From assembly GCF_026342735.1 (NCBI RefSeq), contig NZ_JAPEMM010000001.1, positions 1,426,001 through 1,490,000 on the forward strand: DNA of 64,000 nucleotides, given 5' to 3'. The position numbers and the translations under genes were made by a program. The stretch comes from Streptomyces sp. NBC_00193. GTDB lineage: Bacteria; Actinomycetota; Actinomycetes; Streptomycetales; Streptomycetaceae. Each line of letters starts with the position of its first letter. The first letter of the stretch is position 1. Below the pieces are notes generated by a model. That model saw only the letters and a list, made by a program, of their open reading frames with translations, had not been told where the DNA came from and searched no databases. Positions 1 to 7,018 of the stretch are shown here, one piece after another.

Positions 1-90
1 GGGCGGGGAAAAGGTCACGGTGCGACTCCGGCGATCACGGTCCGGGGCCCGGCTCGGGGCCCGGCCCGGGTACACAACGGGGACACAACA

Positions 91-121
91 CTGCCCCGAC
101 CGCTTGGTGCGGCCGGGGCAG
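91..121 (-). terminator. Hairpin terminator after the DUF3117 gene
   Basis: A 12-bp stem with one A-C mismatch (CTGCCCCGACCG / CGGCCGGGGCAG) and a 7-nt loop lies about 40 nt past the stop of the leftward DUF3117 gene. There is no strong T-run, as is usual for high-GC actinobacterial terminators. Bases 1-90 hold nothing else that I recognise. Confidence 0.65.
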
Positions 122-163
122 TGCAGAGAATGCAGCGAAAGTACTATCAGCGTCCCTGGGGGA

Positions 164-331
164 TCAGCCGACGACCTTCTTCAGGGCGTCACCCAGGGCG
201 TCCGCCTCGTCCGGAGTCAGCTCGACGACGAGCCGACCGCCGCCCTCGAGCGGTACGCGCATGACGATGCCCCGCCCCTCCTTGGTGACCTCGAGCGGGC
301 CGTCGCCCGTCCGCGGCTTCATGGCCGCCAT
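164..331 (-). CDS. DUF3117 family small protein
   Basis: This is a 55-residue soluble protein beginning MAAMKPRTGDGPLE, the characteristic N-terminus of the actinobacterial DUF3117 family. Its biochemical role is unknown. An in-frame ATG further upstream exists, but the ATG at 331 is chosen because AGGAAGGGG lies just before it and the resulting length matches the family. The C-terminal half (VVELTPDEADALGDALKKV) looks like a strand followed by a helix. The mycobacterial homologue (Rv1211) sits beside tagA, and tag lies about 1.5 kb away here, so the neighbourhood is conserved. It is probably expressed alone, with a hairpin downstream. Confidence 0.9.
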   Translation of the reverse strand: MAAMKPRTGDGPLEVTKEGRGIVMRVPLEGGGRLVVELTPDEADALGDALKKVVG

Positions 332-611
332 GCTCGTTCCCCTTCCTGAAACCAGTTCATCGTCAGCCGACGGCCCCATTCAGGCGCCTAGTACCCGGCA
401 TCGAACACATTGCTTCCAGGCCATTATCCCGCATGTCAGGACCCGATGACCAACATCGGCTGGGAACGCTTGTGCAACGCGCTTGACCAAAACCACTCAT
501 TTCGGGGACACGCCTGCGATACTTCGCCGCCGCGGCACGACTCTGCCCTTCCGTTTATTTGACGCACATCACATGTGCGACCCCCGTCCGGTCCGCCATG
601 CTGACCTTTGC

Positions 612-631
612 ACCGGCCGGTACCGGCCGGT
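612..631. promoter_or_regulatory. Palindrome/tandem repeat upstream of the enoyl-CoA hydratase gene
   Basis: Two head-to-tail copies of ACCGGCCGGT (612-621 and 622-631) together form a perfect 18-bp palindrome, CCGGCCGGTACCGGCCGG, at 613-630. It lies 32 bp before the start codon at 663, a position suited to a dimeric repressor such as a TetR-family protein. No regulator gene is adjacent. The remainder of the 332-662 spacer carries no gene I can support. Confidence 0.4.
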
Positions 632-662
632 AGCCAGCCCGCGACGAAGGGGGACCCCCGCC

Positions 663-1466
663 ATGGCCGACAGCGTGCTCTACGAAGTGACCGACGGACT
701 CGCCACCATCACGATCAACCGTCCCGAGGCCATGAACGCCATGAACACCGAGGCCAAGGTCGCCCTGCGCGACGCGGCCAAGGCGGCGGCCGCGGATCCG
801 GCCGTACGGGCGGTCCTGCTCACCGCGGCGGGCAACCGGGCGTTCTGCGTGGGCCAGGACCTCAAGGAGCACGTCGGATTCCTGGCGGCCGACCGGGAGC
901 ACGGCTCCTCGCTGACCATGAACACCGTCGCGGAGCACTACAACCCGATCGTCCGGGCGCTGACGGAGATGCCGAAGCCGGTGGTGGCGGGCGTGAACGG
1001 CGTCGCGGCGGGCGCGGGCTTCGGCTTCGCCCTGGCGGCGGACTTCCGTGTGGTCGCGGACACCGCCTCCTTCAACACCTCTTTCGCGGGCGTCGCCCTG
1101 ACGGCCGACTCGGGCGTCTCGTGGACGCTGCCCCGCCTGATCGGCGGCTCGCGCGCCTCCGACCTGCTGCTCTTCCCCCGGTCCGTGAAGGCCCAGGAGG
1201 CCCTGGAGCTCGGCATCGCGAACCGCGTCGTCCCCTCGGACGAGCTGGCGGCCGAGGCGCTGGCCGTGGCCCGGCGGCTGGCCGAGGGCCCGACGGTCGC
1301 CTACGCGGCGCTGAAGGAGTCCCTGGCGTACGGGGCCTCCCGGTCGCTCTCCGACGCGCTGGACCACGAGGACGTGCTCCAGGCCCGTGCGGGGGCCTCT
1401 GAGGACCACGGCATCGCCGTGGAAGCCTTCCTCGCGAAGCAGGCCCCCCGATACCTGGGCCGCTAG
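663..1466 (+). CDS. Enoyl-CoA hydratase/isomerase family protein (PaaG-like)
   Basis: A 267-residue crotonase-fold enzyme, normal length for the family. The two oxyanion-hole segments are visible (NRAFCVGQDLKEH near residue 65 and GVAAGAGFGFALAADF near 115). The segment LTADSGVSWTLPRLIG, near residue 145, places an Asp where the ring-opened phenylacetyl-CoA isomerase PaaG has its catalytic acid rather than the Glu of classical hydratases. This favours an isomerase acting on an enoyl- or epoxy-CoA over a straight beta-oxidation hydratase. The ATG at 663 follows a GAAGGGGG ribosome site; the frame stays open upstream but without a comparable site. No other phenylacetate gene is adjacent, so the substrate is uncertain. 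Confidence 0.88.
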   Translation: MADSVLYEVTDGLATITINRPEAMNAMNTEAKVALRDAAKAAAADPAVRAVLLTAAGNRAFCVGQDLKEHVGFLAADREHGSSLTMNTVAEHYNPIVRALTEMPKPVVAGVNGVAAGAGFGFALAADFRVVADTASFNTSFAGVALTADSGVSWTLPRLIGGSRASDLLLFPRSVKAQEALELGIANRVVPSDELAAEALAVARRLAEGPTVAYAALKESLAYGASRSLSDALDHEDVLQARAGASEDHGIAVEAFLAKQAPRYLGR

Positions 1467-1563
1467 CGACTCCCCCGGGCGGGACGGTCACCGCTCCGCG
1501 GGCGCGGGCGCGGGCGGCCGCTGCGCGGGGCAAGTTCCCCTACCCGCCCTTCGCCCGTTCCCC

Positions 1564-1676
1564 GGGGCTCCGCCCCGGACCCCGCTCCTCAAACGCCGGA
1601 GGGGCTGGATTTTCGCCGGTGTCGGCCATGTCCAGCCTCGCCGGCGTTTGAGGAGCGGGGTCCGGGGCGGAGCCCC
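1564..1676. repeat. Extragenic palindromic repeat with a 36-bp perfect stem (bidirectional terminator?)
   Basis: Bases 1564-1599 are the exact reverse complement of 1641-1676, giving a 36-bp stem with a 41-nt loop that can pair further (GGGGCTGGA against TCCAGCC). It lies between the convergent enoyl-CoA hydratase and tag genes, so a bidirectional terminator role is plausible. The core (CTCCTCAAACGCCGG) and the flank (CCCCTACCCGCCCTTC near 1538) recur at 8644-8692, 12181-12248 and 52036-52232. This is a dispersed Streptomyces repeat, not a gene. Confidence 0.85.
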
Positions 1677-1778
1677 AGGGGGGTCCGGGCGGAGCCCGGG
1701 GAACGGTGGAAGGGCGGGTAGGGGACCCAGCCCCGCAGGGACGACCCAGCCGCACCCGGGGAACCAGGCCCCGCCGGG

Positions 1779-2354
1779 TCAGGACAGGTCGCGGGCCACG
1801 CAGCGGGACAGGTGGTCGTTGACCAGGCCGCAGGCCTGCATCAGGGCGTAGGCCGTCGTGGGGCCCACGAAGCGGATGCCCGCCTTCTTCAGGGCCTTGG
1901 CCAGGGCCGTGGACTCCGGGGTGACCGCCGGGATCTCGGTGGTGGTCTTCGGGGCCCGCCCCGGCGCAGGGGCGTGGGACCAGATCAGGGCGTCCAGTTC
2001 GCCCTCTCCCCACCCGGCCAGGGTCTTCGCGTTGGCGAGGGTCGCCTCGATCTTGGCCCGGTTCCGGATGATCCCCTCGTCGGCGAGGAGCCGTTCCACG
2101 TCCGCCGCCCCGAACTCCGCCACCTTGGCGATCTCGAAGCCCGCGAAGGCCGCCCGGAACCCCTCGCGCCGGCGCAGGATCGTCAGCCAGGACAACCCCG
2201 ACTGGAAGGCCTCCAGGCACAGCCGCTCGTACAGCGCGTCGTCCCCGTGGACCGGCCGGCCCCACTCCGTGTCGTGGTACGCGATGTAGTCCTCGGTGGA
2301 CAGCCCCCAGGGACACCGCAGGCCCCCGTCGGGGCCGGCGAGCACCCCGCTCAC
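1779..2354 (-). CDS. tag: DNA-3-methyladenine glycosylase I
   Basis: A 191-residue protein that excises 3-methyladenine from alkylated DNA, starting base-excision repair. Family hallmarks are present: the N-terminal LRCPW and the following His in AYHDTEWG, together with the C-terminal NDHLSRC, supply the Cys/His pairs of the Tag zinc snap. LCLEAFQSGLSW contains the conserved Glu of the base pocket. The length is close to the E. coli enzyme. The chosen GTG start at 2354 overlaps the TGA of the upstream DivIVA-like gene (GTGA), so the two are translationally coupled. The mycobacterial tagA neighbourhood is the same. Confidence 0.93.
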   Translation of the reverse strand: MSGVLAGPDGGLRCPWGLSTEDYIAYHDTEWGRPVHGDDALYERLCLEAFQSGLSWLTILRRREGFRAAFAGFEIAKVAEFGAADVERLLADEGIIRNRAKIEATLANAKTLAGWGEGELDALIWSHAPAPGRAPKTTTEIPAVTPESTALAKALKKAGIRFVGPTTAYALMQACGLVNDHLSRCVARDLS

Positions 2355-2698
2355 TGCTCGGCGGCCTTGGTCAGGTCCACGGAGCCGTCGGCGGGCCCGG
2401 CCGCGGGCGCCGGCCCGGTCGCGGCGGTGAGCTCGGCGATCCGCGCGTCGCGCTCCGCCAGCTCCGCCGCCAGCCGCTCCAGTACGTCGTCCACGTCGGA
2501 CATCCGGTAGCCGCGCGGGGCCACCGGCAGGCGCAGCTCGTCGATGTCCGCCCGTACGACGGGGCGGTTCTCCGGCAGGGCGTCGGACAGCCGGTCGGGC
2601 TCGGCCTCGGGCAGCACCGCCTCGGACCCCCCGCCGGCCACCGCGAGGGTGACTCCCGCGACGACCACGACCAGCGCGATGAGCAAGAACGCGAACAC
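2351..2698 (-). CDS. DivIVA-like single-pass membrane protein
   Basis: A 115-residue protein with one N-terminal hydrophobic helix (FAFLLIALVVVVAGVTLAVA), a charged linker, then LPVAPRGYRMSDVDDVLERL, a short DivIVA-type motif followed by a helix likely to form a coiled coil. The C-terminus is Ala/Pro-rich. It is probably a membrane-associated scaffold; no function has been demonstrated. GTG at 2698 is chosen because GGGGAG ends 6 nt before it; the in-frame TTG at 2704 would directly abut that site. The gene is coupled to tag through a 4-bp overlap and diverges from folP. Confidence 0.78.
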   Translation of the reverse strand: MFAFLLIALVVVVAGVTLAVAGGGSEAVLPEAEPDRLSDALPENRPVVRADIDELRLPVAPRGYRMSDVDDVLERLAAELAERDARIAELTAATGPAPAAGPADGSVDLTKAAEQ

Positions 2699-2780
2699 GA
2701 TCAACTCCCCTGAGAGACTCCGGCCACCAGGTTAAGGTCGCAGGCGAGGCGCAAGGGTCGCCGAAGGAGGAAAGAGCAGG

Positions 2781-3641
2781 ATGCTGCGACTGGGCAGGCG
2801 CGAGTTCGACGACCACGAGCCGGTGATCATGGCCATCGTGAACCGGACCCCTGACTCCTTCTACGACCAGGGAGCGACCTTCCGCGACGAGCCGGCCCTG
2901 GACCGGGTCGAGCAGGCGGTGGCCGAGGGCGCCGCGATCATCGACATCGGCGGGGTGAAGGCCGGTCCCGGCGAGCACGTGGACGCGGCGGAGGAGGCCC
3001 GGCGCACGGTCGGCTTCGTCGCCGAGGTCCGCCGCCGCCACCCCGACGTGGTGATCAGCGTCGACACGTGGCGGCACGAGGTCGGCGAGGCCGTCTGCGA
3101 GGCCGGGGCCGATCTGCTCAACGACGCGTGGGGCGGTGTCGACCCGAAGCTCGCGGAGGTCGCCGCGCGCCACGGCGCGGGCATCGTCTGCACCCACGCG
3201 GGCGGCGTCGAGCCGCGGACCCGGCCGCACCGGACCGAGTACGAGGACGTGATGGCCGACATCCTCCGCGTCACGGTCGGCCTGGCCGAGCGTGCGGCGG
3301 CCCTGGGCGTACCCCGTGAGTCGATCATGATCGACCCGGGCCACGACTTCGGGAAGAACACCCGCCACTCGCTGGAGGCCACCCGGCGCCTCTCCGAGAT
3401 GACGGAGACGGGCTGGCCGGTCCTGGTCTCCCTCTCCAACAAGGACTTCGTCGGCGAGACCCTCGACAAGCCGGTCAAGGAACGCCTGCTGGGCACCCTG
3501 GCCACGACGGCCGTCTCGGCCTGGCTGGGCGCCCAGGTCTACCGCGTCCACGAAGTCGCGGAAACCAAGCAGATCCTGGACATGGTCCGCTCGATCCAGG
3601 GCCACCGACCCCCGGCGGTCGCCCGCCGGGGGCTGGCGTAG
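2781..3641 (+). CDS. folP: Dihydropteroate synthase-type protein (FolP2-like)
   Basis: A 286-residue TIM-barrel protein of the dihydropteroate synthase family, which normally condenses p-aminobenzoate with dihydropterin pyrophosphate in folate synthesis. Family segments include NRTPDSFYDQG near residue 20, EGAAIIDIGG, SVDTWRHEV, LLNDAWGG, MIDPGHDFGK and the terminal YRVHEVAETKQ. Several positions differ from classical FolP (NRTPDSF rather than NVTPDSF, SNKDF rather than SRK). As recalled, the mycobacterial homologue in the same neighbourhood is FolP2, which was reported to lack synthase activity, so catalytic function should not be assumed. An AAGGAGGAAA ribosome site precedes the ATG. It converges on the LOG gene with a 16-bp gap. 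Confidence 0.87.
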   Translation: MLRLGRREFDDHEPVIMAIVNRTPDSFYDQGATFRDEPALDRVEQAVAEGAAIIDIGGVKAGPGEHVDAAEEARRTVGFVAEVRRRHPDVVISVDTWRHEVGEAVCEAGADLLNDAWGGVDPKLAEVAARHGAGIVCTHAGGVEPRTRPHRTEYEDVMADILRVTVGLAERAAALGVPRESIMIDPGHDFGKNTRHSLEATRRLSEMTETGWPVLVSLSNKDFVGETLDKPVKERLLGTLATTAVSAWLGAQVYRVHEVAETKQILDMVRSIQGHRPPAVARRGLA

Positions 3642-3657
3642 CGGTCGGCGGCCGGTC

Positions 3658-4416
3658 CTACCTGGCGACTTCCTTCGTCACGAGCGCGATCGCCTCGTCC
3701 ACGTCGTCGGTGACGTGGAACAGGTAGAGGTCCTTCTCCGAGGCCTTGCCCTGGGCGATGACCGTGCCCTTCAGCCAGTCGATGAGCCCGCTCCAGTACT
3801 CCGTGCCGAACAGCACGATCGGGAAGCGGGTGATCTTCTGCGTCTGGACCAGGGTCAGGGCCTCGAACAGCTCGTCGAGGGTGCCGAGCCCGCCCGGCAG
3901 GACCACGAAGCCCTGGCTGTACTTCACGAACATCGTCTTGCGGACGAAGAAGTAGCGGAAGTTCAGCCCGAGGTCGACGTGCTGGTTGAGCCCCTGCTCG
4001 AAGGGGAGCTCGATGCCCAGGCCCACCGAGATGCCGTTGGCCTCCCGCGCGCCCTTGTTGGCCGCCTCCATCGCGCCCGGGCCCCCGCCCGTGATCACCG
4101 CGAACCCGGCCTCCACGAGCGCACCGCCGATCCGCACGCCCGCCTCGTACTCCGGCGAACCCGCCGGCGTCCGGGCGGAGCCGAACACGCTGATCGCCGG
4201 CGGCAGCTCCGCCAGGGTGCCGAAGCCCTCGATGAACTCCGACTGGATGCGCAGGACCCGCCACGGATCGGTGTGCACCCACTCGGAGGGCCCGGCCGAA
4301 TCCAGCAGCCGCTGGTCCGTCGTACTGCCGGCCTGCACCTGGCCCCGCCTCCTCAGCACCGGCCCGAGCTGCTGCTCCTCGGGCCGACGACGAGCGGACC
4401 CTTCAGGGTTGCCCAT
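3658..4416 (-). CDS. LOG-family protein (TIGR00730 Rossmann fold)
   Basis: A 252-residue cytosolic protein with the two signatures of the LONELY GUY / lysine-decarboxylase-like fold: GGGPGAMEAANKG and PGGLGTLDELFE. Characterised LOG proteins cleave cytokinin-type nucleoside 5'-monophosphates to base and ribose 5-phosphate; the natural substrate in Streptomyces is unknown. About 80 N-terminal residues are a charged, family-specific extension. CAGGAGGGAGC precedes the ATG at 4416. In mycobacteria the homologue (Rv1205) lies near dapE. Here the upstream side faces a TnpB element that appears to have separated it from dapE on the same strand. Confidence 0.88.
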   Translation of the reverse strand: MGNPEGSARRRPEEQQLGPVLRRRGQVQAGSTTDQRLLDSAGPSEWVHTDPWRVLRIQSEFIEGFGTLAELPPAISVFGSARTPAGSPEYEAGVRIGGALVEAGFAVITGGGPGAMEAANKGAREANGISVGLGIELPFEQGLNQHVDLGLNFRYFFVRKTMFVKYSQGFVVLPGGLGTLDELFEALTLVQTQKITRFPIVLFGTEYWSGLIDWLKGTVIAQGKASEKDLYLFHVTDDVDEAIALVTKEVAR

Positions 4417-4606
4417 GATGTGCTCCCTCCTGCTGATCGTTGGATCAGGTTAGGCGCACGAGGGTGACGACAAACGGAACTCGACGAGTTACTGGCGTGG
4501 CCGGAAAGACTCGCGCAACGTACAGACGCTCGATAACTCGCTGAAACCGGTGAGGAACGAGCATCCGTCACGCAGACGCACGTGCGAGCCCCTAGCTTCA
4601 CGTCTC

Positions 4607-5812
4607 ATGAAGCTGGTGGTGCAGGTGAAGCTCCTGCCGACGCCCTCACAGGCGTCGGCTCTGGCCTCGACCCTGCATGCCTGCAACCAGGCGGCTTCAT
4701 GGGTGGCGGAGTCCGCCTTCAAGCAGAAGACCTTCCGGAACTTCGATCTGCGGAAGCACACCTACAACGAGGTCAAGGCGCGTTGGGGGCTGGGGGCGCA
4801 AGCTGCGCAGCACGTGATCAAAAAGGTTGCCGACGCGTACACGGCGCTCCTCGCGAACTCGCGAGCGGGGAATCTCGGCCGACCCAGCTCCGCCCGACAC
4901 CGCCGCTCGACGGAGAAGCCGCTCGCCTTCCGTGCGACGGCCGCTCAGCCCTACGACGACCGCATGCTCTCGTGGCAGACCGACGCCCGCACCGTTTCGA
5001 TCTGGACCACGGCCGGACGCCTGAAGGGGATGTCGTACACCGGCAGTCCCACGCAGCTGGAGATGATCGCCGCGCATCGCAGAGGCGAATCGGACCTGAT
5101 CCACCGCGACGGGTCCTGGTACCTCGCTGCTACCTGCGACGTCCCGGAAGCCCTTCCGAACGCACAGCCTGTGGACTTCCTCGGCGTGGACCTCGGCATC
5201 GTCAACATCGCCACGACGAGCGACGGCGAGATCATGGCCGGGCGGCGACTCAACCGGCTGCGGAAGCGCGACCGGGACGTCCGCACGAAACTTCAACGCA
5301 AGGGAACCAAATCCGCCAAGCGGCGCATCCAGCGCAGGCGACGCAAGGAGGCCCGGCGGACTCGGGACGTCAATCACAAGATCGCCAAACACATCGTGGC
5401 CGAGGCTGAACGCACCGGGCGCGGGATCGGTCTGGAGAACCTGACCGGGATCCGCGAACGGGTACGGCTGAGGAAGCCCCAACGGGCCATGGTGCACACC
5501 TGGGCCTTCGCCCAGCTCGGCGACTTCATCGCCTACAAGGCCCGCCGGGCCGGAGTGCCGGTGGTGTACGTCGACCCGGCGTACACCTCCCGCACCTGCT
5601 CCGAGTGCGGTCACGTCGACAAGGCGAACCGGGTCTCACAGGCCCGCTTCGCCTGCCGGTCCTGCGGATTCGTTGATCACGCAGACCGCAACGGCTCCCG
5701 CAACATCCGCGCACGCGCGCGGATGCTGTGGCGAAGCGGGGCCCAGTCACCGGCCCCAGCCGTCCCGCACCAGCGGGACGGCCGGACGCGGACGGCACAC
5801 CACAGCCGGTGA
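4607..5812 (+). CDS. tnpB: RNA-guided endonuclease TnpB (IS605 OrfB family)
   Basis: A 401-residue TnpB. An N-terminal wedge/helix-turn-helix-like region starts MKLVVQVKLLPTP. A split RuvC nuclease follows, with all three acidic residues intact: D195 (FLGVDLGIVNIA), E277 (GIGLENLTGI) and D360 (DHADRNGSRNI). The CxxC...CxxC zinc finger is C331, C334, C350 and C353. Known TnpB proteins use a guide RNA copied from their own 3' end to cut DNA next to a short flanking motif, which favours element retention. The start is the ATG at 4607, matching the family N-terminus; the longer frame from 4550 adds a nonconserved stretch. No ribosome site is obvious. The gene lies opposite to both neighbours, dapE and LOG. 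Confidence 0.92.
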   Translation: MKLVVQVKLLPTPSQASALASTLHACNQAASWVAESAFKQKTFRNFDLRKHTYNEVKARWGLGAQAAQHVIKKVADAYTALLANSRAGNLGRPSSARHRRSTEKPLAFRATAAQPYDDRMLSWQTDARTVSIWTTAGRLKGMSYTGSPTQLEMIAAHRRGESDLIHRDGSWYLAATCDVPEALPNAQPVDFLGVDLGIVNIATTSDGEIMAGRRLNRLRKRDRDVRTKLQRKGTKSAKRRIQRRRRKEARRTRDVNHKIAKHIVAEAERTGRGIGLENLTGIRERVRLRKPQRAMVHTWAFAQLGDFIAYKARRAGVPVVYVDPAYTSRTCSECGHVDKANRVSQARFACRSCGFVDHADRNGSRNIRARARMLWRSGAQSPAPAVPHQRDGRTRTAHHSR

Positions 5813-5849
5813 TGCGCCGTAACGCAAGCCCGGCTCTCAGGAGCCGGCA
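5700..5849 (+). ncRNA. Candidate omega-RNA scaffold at the tnpB 3' end
   Basis: By analogy with characterised IS605-family elements, the guide scaffold spans the end of tnpB and the element's right end. The sequence AACGCAAGCCCGGCTCTCAG, leading into the 5830-5847 hairpin, resembles the usual right-end hairpin of such elements. The guide itself would begin just past the right boundary, about 5850-5860, and read antisense dapE sequence. The 5' limit given is approximate and nothing here shows transcription. Confidence 0.35.
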
Positions 5850-6931
5850 GGTGACGAGGTCAGCCAGGCGCGGAGTCGTTCCTCGCAGTGGAGGATCGCC
5901 TTTGTTTCCACGCGTTCGTCGGCCTTGTGGGCCAGGAGGGCGTCGCCCGGGCCGTAGTTGACCGCCGGGACGCCCAGGGCGCTGAAGCGGGAGACGTCCG
6001 TCCAGCCGAACTTCGGCATGGCGTGTCCGCCGACGGCTTCCATGAAGGCGGCGGCGGCCGGGTGGGAGAGGCCGGGGAGGGCGCCCGGGGAGAGGTCGTC
6101 GATGACGAACTCGTCGATGTCGCAGTCCGCGAAGACCTCGCGGACGTGGGCGATGGCCTCGTCCGTGCTGCGGTCGGGGGCGAAGCGGAAGTTGACCGTC
6201 ACCGTGCAGGCGTGGGGGATGACGTTGTTGGCGACGCCGCCGTCGATGCGGACCGCGTTGAGGCCCTCGTGGTACTCCAGGCCGTCGATCACGGGCTTGC
6301 GGGGCTCGTACGCCGCCAGCGTGGCCAGGATCGGGCTCGCCGCGTGGATGGCGTTGGAGCCCATCCAGCTGCGCGCGGAGTGGGCGCGCTCGCCGGAGGT
6401 GCGGAGCAGGACGCGCAGGGTGCCCTGGCAGCCGCCCTCGACCTCGGCGTTGGAGGGTTCGAGGAGGACGGCGAAGTCGCCGGTCAGCCAGTCCGGGTGG
6501 GCTTCGGCGACCTTGCCGAGGCCGTTGAGGTCGGCGGCGACCTCTTCCTGGTCGTAGAAGACGAAGGTGAGGTCCCGGTTCGGCTCGGGGACCGTGGCCG
6601 CGATGCGCAGCTGTACGGCGACGCCCGACTTCATGTCGGTGGTGCCGCATCCCCACAGGACGTCGTTCTCGTCGAGGCGGGAGGGCACGTTGTCGGCGAT
6701 CGGCACGGTGTCGAGGTGCCCGGCGAGTACGACGCGTTCGGCGCGGCCCAGGTGGGTGCGCGCGACGACGTTGTTGCCGAAGCGGTCCACGGTCAGGTGC
6801 GGCAGGCCGCGCAAGGCGTGTTCCACGAGGTCGGCGAGTACCTTCTCGTCGCCGCTCACGGAGGGGATGTCGACGAGCCGGGCGGTCAGCTCGGCGGCGT
6901 CCAGGGTGAGGTCCAGCTCGGATTCGGACAT
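5837..6931 (-). CDS. dapE: Succinyl-diaminopimelate desuccinylase
   Basis: A 364-residue M20 metallopeptidase-fold enzyme that hydrolyses N-succinyl-LL-2,6-diaminopimelate to LL-diaminopimelate and succinate, for lysine and peptidoglycan synthesis. Metal and catalytic motifs are visible: GHLDTVP, GTTDMKSG (bridging Asp), YDQEEV (general base Glu), LEPSNAEVEGG and the C-terminal LAHKADERV histidine. No Shine-Dalgarno site precedes the ATG; a TAGGGT hexamer lies 7 nt upstream, suggesting a leaderless mRNA. The stop codon lies in the loop of the TnpB right-end hairpin, so the last residues (SSPAGS) appear partly element-derived, though the active site is untouched. dapC lies 1.8 kb away. Confidence 0.94.
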   Translation of the reverse strand: MSESELDLTLDAAELTARLVDIPSVSGDEKVLADLVEHALRGLPHLTVDRFGNNVVARTHLGRAERVVLAGHLDTVPIADNVPSRLDENDVLWGCGTTDMKSGVAVQLRIAATVPEPNRDLTFVFYDQEEVAADLNGLGKVAEAHPDWLTGDFAVLLEPSNAEVEGGCQGTLRVLLRTSGERAHSARSWMGSNAIHAASPILATLAAYEPRKPVIDGLEYHEGLNAVRIDGGVANNVIPHACTVTVNFRFAPDRSTDEAIAHVREVFADCDIDEFVIDDLSPGALPGLSHPAAAAFMEAVGGHAMPKFGWTDVSRFSALGVPAVNYGPGDALLAHKADERVETKAILHCEERLRAWLTSSPAGS

Positions 6932-6938
6932 GGAGCTG

Positions 6939-6944
6939 ACCCTA
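6939..6944 (-). promoter_or_regulatory. Putative -10 element for leaderless dapE
   Basis: On the minus strand TAGGGT is followed by a 7-nt spacer and then the dapE ATG (6931-6929), so transcription would begin at or next to the A of the start codon. There is no ribosome-binding site. The -35 region is not clear. Confidence 0.4.
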
Positions 6945-7018
6945 ACGCCCCGGGCTGCGACGAAGCCTTGTCCGTCCGGCCGATGGACGCGTCATATGGC
7001 TCAAGTACGGTGGGCGGC

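Larger units (their letters stand above)
4463..5857 (+). mobile_element. IS200/IS605-type TnpB-only element (IS1341-like)
   Basis: This is a proposed element of about 1.39 kb containing tnpB and no Y1 transposase (tnpA). The boundaries are inferred. GGTGACGA occurs at 4463-4470 and again at 5850-5857, just outside a right-end hairpin (CCGGCTC / GAGCCGG, 5830-5847, loop TCAG). Joining the flanks through one copy of the repeat gives a dapE reading frame that ends at a TAA (complement of 4450-4452) and lies 33 bp before the LOG start. Without tnpA, mobility would need a trans-acting transposase. The exact ends could be off by a few bases. Confidence 0.6.

Noticed and set aside
4445..4463. TCAGGTTAGGCGCACGAGG as an iron-box (DmdR/IdeR-type) operator
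   Set aside because: Only the left half matches the TTAGGTTAGGCTMACCTAA consensus. In the reconstructed locus this stretch is dapE 3' coding sequence and its stop, so coincidence is likely.
5888..7018. Upstream extension of the membrane muramidase-like gene across dapE
   Set aside because: The extension is antisense to dapE, whose metal-binding motifs are intact. A ribosome site and membrane anchor support GTG at 7019.
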